A DNA stretch of 64,000 bases from Pseudalkalibacillus hwajinpoensis (GTDB lineage: Bacteria > Bacillota > Bacilli > Bacillales > Guptibacillaceae): assembly GCF_015234585.1 (NCBI RefSeq), contig NZ_JADFCM010000002.1:62001-126000 (forward strand), read 5' to 3'. Each line of letters begins with the position of its first letter. Positions within the stretch are counted from its first letter, which is position 1. The notes under the pieces are model-generated. The model saw only the letters and a list, made by a program, of their open reading frames with translations, did no database searches and was not told the DNA's origin. Positions 60,378 to 64,000 of this stretch are shown here, one piece after another. Made by a program: the position numbers and the translations under genes.

Positions 60378-60837
60378 ATCTCTCACGAATTGCGAACTCC
60401 AATTTCATATCTACAGGGATATGCACAGGTATTACGAGAGGGTTACTACCAGAACAATGATGAAAAACAACAGTATCTAAAAATTATTCAGGATGAATCG
60501 AAGCGACTAACTCAATTGATTAATGACGTATTTGAACTATCTAAAATGGAAGAAGCTCGTATTGAACTCAATTTTGACTATGTAAATATAAGTGAAATAG
60601 CTGAGCAAGCACTTTCAAAGGTACAAAGAGAAGCTCAGATTAAAGGATTAAATACATCCCTTAGGGTAACCAATCATTTACCTCTGATAAAGGCTGATTC
60701 AGTAAGGATGGAACAAATATTTATTAATTTACTAAGCAATGCGATACGTTATTCAAATGAAGGATTGATCAAGATGGAAATAGTATTTAACCATAAATAC
60801 CTAAAAGTAGATATTGCAGATAACGGGATCGGTATAA
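60378..60837 (+). pseudogene. Sensor histidine kinase fragment
   Basis: Begins right at the H box (SHELRTPISYLQGYAQVL) and continues through the dimer helix and the N box (QIFINLLSNAIRYSNEG) and G1 box (VDIADNGIGI), where it breaks off. The sensor domain and the end of the ATPase domain are missing. It meets a response-regulator fragment tail to tail. Not functional. Confidence 0.8.
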
Positions 60838-61312
60838 TGATCCAATTTGATTCAATAATATTTCTCTTGTATACACTTGATTTGGTTGACTAACTAAAAG
60901 ATGAAACAATTCAAACTCTTTCCGAGTGAACTCAACTAATTGCTCGTTAACCTTAACCTCTCTACTAACACTATCAATGGATAACCCATCTTGTATAAAA
61001 TAAGGAGTAGAAGAGGATTGACCAATTTCATGGCGTCTTAAAAGTGCATTTACACGTGCCACCAATTCCTCAGGAGCAAACGGTTTAGTTAAATAGTCAT
61101 CTGCACCCAAATTCAAGCCTCGAACACGATCAGTTATATCGGTTCTGGCTGTCAGCATCAGAATTGGGACATTTTGAAATTCTTGAATCCTGTAACAGAC
61201 CTCCCATCCATCAATATCTGGCATCATAATATCTAAAATGACCAGGTCATAGGAAGATTGTGAAGCCATATCGACTCCAACAGTACCATCTCCTGCTTCA
61301 TCGATTATACGA
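60833..61312 (-). pseudogene. OmpR-type response regulator fragment
   Basis: Holds most of a receiver domain (YDLVILDIMMPDIDGWEVCY with the Asp, ILMLTARTD, GADDYLTKPFAPEELVAR) and the first part of the winged helix (EFTRKEFELFHLLVSQPNQV, YTREILLNQI). The first 25 residues and the last 40 are gone. The start-side break falls at about 61312 and the end-side break at about 60835. With the kinase fragment it is the remains of a two-component system, probably for metals. Confidence 0.8.
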
Positions 61313-61659
61313 AAGAAGATGCAATAAATAATGGTGATATAACCCCTACGAATATAACCGCTACTCAGCGAAGTAAAATCAATAAATTTATGGAAAATGT
61401 TAAACAAAAAAAACCAGACTTCATTCGATTTGTTCAATTTTCTTCAAATAATGAGGCTATTATTACTGAATTTCAATTTAATGGAGAACTAATTTACTAT
61501 CTTTACGACAGTAGCCGAAACAAGAGAGGAGAGCATAATACTATTTTAGAAGACGGGAGTCGTAAGGTAATTATGGAAGACTATTGTAGAGAATTAGTGC
61601 CAGATTCATATATGCCTTATATAACTGACTGTTATAGATACGAGGCTCACGAGTTTTAA
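61313..61659 (+). pseudogene. DUF4362-like protein, 5' truncated
   Basis: The frame is open from the fragment junction at about 61313 (TKEDAINNGDITPTNITATQ) and matches the DUF4362 pattern (KINKFMENVKQKKPDFIRFV, FNGELIYYLYDSSRNKRG). The lipoprotein signal that should precede it is missing, so it is a remnant unless it restarts at the ATG at 61390. Confidence 0.6.
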
Positions 61660-61689
61660 ACTTGAAAAAAATGAATTAATGGCAATAAA

Positions 61690-61765
61690 TTTCAATACTT
61701 GCTCCAGAAAATCGGAACAATTGCTTAATAAAAGTAAGCGCTCTAACTAGGGTTAGCGCAGTTTA
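61690..61765. repeat. Inverted repeat copy 2 with hairpin
   Basis: Contains the exact complement of the 52979 repeat (61725-61745). GCTCCAGAAAATCGGAAC lies before it and a GCGCTCTAAC/GTTAGCGC hairpin ends it. Similar GCTCCG-type pieces occur at 52345 and 53485. It looks like a dispersed Bacillaceae repeat. Confidence 0.65.
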
Positions 61766-62025
61766 ATTGAAAAGTAGTTTTGTTTGAGGAAGGAGGGAGA
61801 ACAATGACCCAACTATTATGCTGAGATTCTTCGATCTTTGCCTCCTCCAATGTGCCAACCCCTTTGTTTTTCCATGATTGGAGAATACTTTTCACATAAC
61901 CCTAATTTGGTTTATTTCGATACAAAGACCTCTTGAAATAATTCACTATGAAGGATTTTACGATGAAGTTTTATCCAGCCCTGCATCTTATACATCCTTT
62001 CAAACTTCGTGATGTTAAATTAAAG
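61766..62025. other. Intergenic region without gene
   Basis: Contains a good ribosome site (GGAAGGAGGGAGAAC) at about 61788-61802 followed by an ATG that runs only six codons, probably the start of a lost gene. Nothing else is seen. Confidence 0.35.
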
Positions 62026-62211
62026 TCAAATCACCTGATGATTCATCTCTTGTTCTCGAACCCAAATATCTATCGTCTCTTTGGAGAAAAAAATTCTTCT
62101 TCTAATTCGAAAATGCGGAATTTCTTCCGTTCTAACCATTGTATAGATCGTATCATTGCATACACCTAAATAATCAGCAGCTTCATTTACAGTTAAGGTT
62201 CTTCTTTCCAT
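62026..62211 (-). CDS. Excisionase-family DNA-binding protein
   Basis: 61 residues forming one winged-helix unit of the excisionase/MerR class (LTVNEAADYLGVCNDTIYTM, HFRIRRRIFFSKETID). Good match to small Xis-like proteins. AGGAG precedes the ATG. It is divergent from the XRE gene at 62571, and operator-like palindromes fill the space between them, so the two probably form a switch. Confidence 0.8.
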   Translation of the reverse strand: MERRTLTVNEAADYLGVCNDTIYTMVRTEEIPHFRIRRRIFFSKETIDIWVREQEMNHQVI

Positions 62212-62235
62212 TAAAATCCTCTCCTATTTTAGTTT

Positions 62236-62540
62236 TGATAAATTACTTATCATTTTTGAGATAAAAAAATCCCATCAGTAGACTTATTCCATTAGCATCA
62301 ACTAAATTTGTGCCATAAATAAATTCTCGATCAGGATTGATAGTGAGTTATTATAATAGTAATCACTAGAGAATATGCTCTTGTCTCTGGTTTAAGCAAG
62401 CTTCTTCATACGTTTTCAATATATATATAATCTTATTGTTTCTATTTAGTCCCTCTCTACTGATAAATAATTTATCTAACTTAACTAAACCTTACATGAT
62501 AAAAAACTTATCGCCAATGATTTTTGATAATTTTTTTATC
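62236..62540. promoter_or_regulatory. Four copies of an operator TGATAA-N5-TTATC
   Basis: Copies at 62236-62252 (TGATAAATTACTTATCA), 62461-62476, 62497-62512 and 62525-62540. All have the two half sites separated by exactly 5 bp. One lies before the excisionase-like gene and three before the XRE gene. This is the layout of a repressor binding its own and a divergent promoter. Confidence 0.7.
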
Positions 62541-62570
62541 TATACTAACGATAGAAGGGGTGTGAAAACC

Positions 62571-62792
62571 TTGTTAAGTAAAAGTTTAAAAGTATTGAGA
62601 GGATCAAAGACTCAAAATGAAGTGGCTGATGCACTTGGAATATCAAGGGCTAGATATTCTCACTATGAAAACGATCATGTTGAGCCAGATATTCAACTAC
62701 TAATAAAAATGGCTAATTATTTTAATACAACGATAGATGATCTTCTTGGCAATACCGCTGGTTTGTATTTAGGGGTACCACCAACAGTTTGA
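62571..62792 (+). CDS. XRE-family repressor
   Basis: About 73 residues. Helix-turn-helix of the Cro/C1 type (GSKTQNEVADALGISRARYS, HYENDHVEPDIQLLIKMANY) ending with a FNTTIDDLLG helix. The TTG at 62571 is chosen for spacing from AGAAGGGG; a GTG at 62562 is the alternative. Probably binds the TGATAA-N5-TTATC sites upstream. Confidence 0.78.
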   Translation: MLSKSLKVLRGSKTQNEVADALGISRARYSHYENDHVEPDIQLLIKMANYFNTTIDDLLGNTAGLYLGVPPTV

Positions 62793-62825
62793 CATAAAAC
62801 CCACGCTAAGCAAATTTCGAAATAA

Positions 62826-62867
62826 AATAAGCCGATGATTCCTACGCTAAGGAATCATCGGCTTATT
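62826..62867. terminator. Strong bidirectional terminator
   Basis: Perfect 17-bp stem, AATAAGCCGATGATTCC and its complement, with an 8-nt loop. It ends the XRE gene. Confidence 0.85.
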
Positions 62868-62923
62868 AGTAACTATTCTAGTCGTTTTATTATCTGTATA
62901 AATCCAGACATCTTTCCATTTGG

Positions 62924-63068
62924 TTATTCATGATAATCAATCCAAACATGCTGGTACTTGCCATTTTTAGGGTTCCTTTGTGGTAACTCCTCAGTTTTTT
63001 CTATTGAAAGGGTAGTTAGCCCCTGTGTTGCAAAGTAATCTAATAGGGCTTCATAAGGTACACTCTGT
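62924..63068 (-). pseudogene. Gene fragment, unknown family
   Basis: About 45 codons without a start, reading VPYEALLDYFATQGLTTLSI, EKTEELPQRNPKNGKYQHVW, then DYHE and a stop. Protein-like but cut off near 63070, where a C39-type fragment begins on the other strand. Parent not recognised. Confidence 0.4.
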
Positions 63069-63069
63069 A

Positions 63070-63165
63070 TTAGTGACAGGATATGACCAAAGCTATTTTT
63101 ACTTTAATGATCCACTAACAAACACAAAGAATAAAAAGGTCAAAATAGCAGACTTAGTTGGTTAA
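63070..63165 (+). pseudogene. C39-like peptidase fragment
   Basis: About 30 codons (VLVTGYDQSYFYFNDPLTNT, then KNKKVKIADLVG and a stop) that match the second half of C39-like peptidases, where VTGYD and NDP are typical. The catalytic Cys part is missing. A remnant left at a rearrangement junction. Confidence 0.5.
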
Positions 63166-63241
63166 GATAGATTCCATTATTTGGAAGAAGAAAAACAAAA
63201 GCTCCCTACTGTTAACCAGAGGGACTTTTGAAGATTGTTTT

Positions 63242-63907
63242 TTAATTTATTAAACTCAAAAGGGCACTGAAAGTTTCGTTCTCCACCATGATATAGATTC
63301 CTAAACCAATAAAGACAATGGGTATAATCCACCTACCATAATTCTCTAAGGTTTCAGAGACATGTTTAAAAGCTGCCAAACGATATCCAATAAAACACCA
63401 AATTGCCACCATAATAAAGAAAGTAATAACCGTTACTGCTAATTGGTTCATGGTTAAAGTAGAGAAGAAAGGAACATATATTCCAATGTTATCTCCGCCA
63501 TTAGCAAATGTTATAAATGCTACACTTAAAAAGACACTATTATACTTTCCAGAATTTAAACTTGAAAGAATTGCATTTTCATCATCGTCTTCTCCCTTGA
63601 TAAACAACATACTCCCTAAATAGATTGGAATTAGTCCAAGTAATCCTACCCATTTCTCTGGAATTAACATAACTCCAAAAGTTCCTAAGAGACTAACTAC
63701 TACTAACAAGGCAAAACCTAGATATTGCCCAATAACTATATCCTTAGGGGATATATGCTTATTCTCTGTCCGCTTACCTTTTAAACCTTCACTCGTTTTC
63801 ACCTGTGCTTTTGCCTGTGAGAATAGCAGCATCAAAACAAAAATATCATCAATATTGGTAACTATAAATGCCCCTATTGCAGAAATAACGTTCAAAATTA
63901 AAGTCAA
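63242..63907 (-). CDS. cadD: CadD-type cadmium resistance transporter
   Basis: 221 residues with five or six membrane segments. The start (VISAIGAFIVTNIDDIFVLM) and the segment SVAFITFANGGDNIGIYVPF are characteristic of CadD in the LysE superfamily. These export or buffer cadmium. The charged loop KGEDDDENAILSS lies between segments 3 and 4. No CadX regulator is beside it; the MerR protein at 53688 is the nearest metal sensor. A terminator-like hairpin, with AAAAGCTCCC and its near complement, follows at about 63199-63231. Confidence 0.85.
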   Translation of the reverse strand: MTLILNVISAIGAFIVTNIDDIFVLMLLFSQAKAQVKTSEGLKGKRTENKHISPKDIVIGQYLGFALLVVVSLLGTFGVMLIPEKWVGLLGLIPIYLGSMLFIKGEDDDENAILSSLNSGKYNSVFLSVAFITFANGGDNIGIYVPFFSTLTMNQLAVTVITFFIMVAIWCFIGYRLAAFKHVSETLENYGRWIIPIVFIGLGIYIMVENETFSALLSLIN

Positions 63908-64000
63908 TTATATCAACCCACTAACTGATTTTTTATTACGATAATTTAATTGTTAAGATTTATAGCTGGGAGTTATTTGTCGATAATTTCAAATTGTACT

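Noticed and set aside
60787..61437. 216-codon open frame as an intact response regulator
   Set aside because: Its N-terminal 40 residues come from unrelated DNA beyond a junction, and the end of the winged helix is missing.

Overview
The window looks like part of a large, mosaic plasmid from a low-GC, Gram-positive, Bacillaceae-type bacterium. The signs are AT-rich DNA, strong AGGAGG-type ribosome sites with many TTG and GTG starts, AbrB-like and RNPP-type regulators, an AimR-type peptide receptor, and Bacillaceae-style lipoproteins. I cannot fix the genus. A candidate replication origin at 39.7-40.0 kb sits beside a gene whose product ends in a DnaA domain I-like segment. Topoisomerase III, SSB, RadC, an ArdC-like protein, a DNA methyltransferase and a polyvalent (LPD1-type) protein cluster around it, as on conjugative or mobilisable plasmids. 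No relaxase, coupling protein or VirB4-type ATPase is visible. No rRNA, tRNA or CRISPR array was found.

Layout. 0-5 kb: a DUF1433-like lipoprotein, a lipase-like protein, an IS3-family element with exact ends, and an SH3-tail protein. 5-11.9 kb: a Q/N-rich protein, plasmid genes of unknown function, a tyrosine recombinase and a pseudo-receiver LuxR-type regulator. 12-21.5 kb: an FMN monooxygenase, then a peptide (RiPP) biosynthesis locus. The locus has a short precursor gene, a graspetide-type ATP-grasp ligase, a SagB-type dehydrogenase, a TPR regulator and an MFS exporter. An IS21-family element has landed inside the precursor gene; its 5-bp target duplication lets the original 38-codon gene be reconstructed.

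21.5-32.4 kb: AbrB-like regulator, lipoprotein and small membrane proteins, topoisomerase III, and a set of minus-strand plasmid genes ending in an AimR/AimP-like (arbitrium-type) receptor and peptide pair. 32.4-38.4 kb: a SNF2/DEAD-type helicase interrupted beside its DEIHE box by a group II intron that encodes its own maturase; the inferred splice junction restores the frame exactly. 38.4-51.3 kb: the replication and establishment region. Several of its genes share a leader sequence (CTTTAAGAGAGGGTGTTYC on the minus strand) and many have hairpins or terminator-like structures directly against the ribosome site. 51.5-64 kb: an M50-like peptidase, then a metal-stress region (MerR regulator, CPMC thioredoxin-like protein, TVP38 protein, CopC-CopD pseudogene, Met-rich secreted protein, SHOCT protein, CadD). 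Between these lies a patchwork of truncated genes and an excisionase/XRE pair with four copies of a TGATAA-N5-TTATC operator.

How the parts fit. The 38-51 kb block probably copies and protects the plasmid, with RepA, iterons and a possible antisense RNA for copy control, and ArdC, LPD1, methyltransferase, SSB and RadC for establishment in a new host. The AimR/AimP pair could tie some plasmid decision to population density. The peptide cluster and metal genes are cargo, partly decayed.
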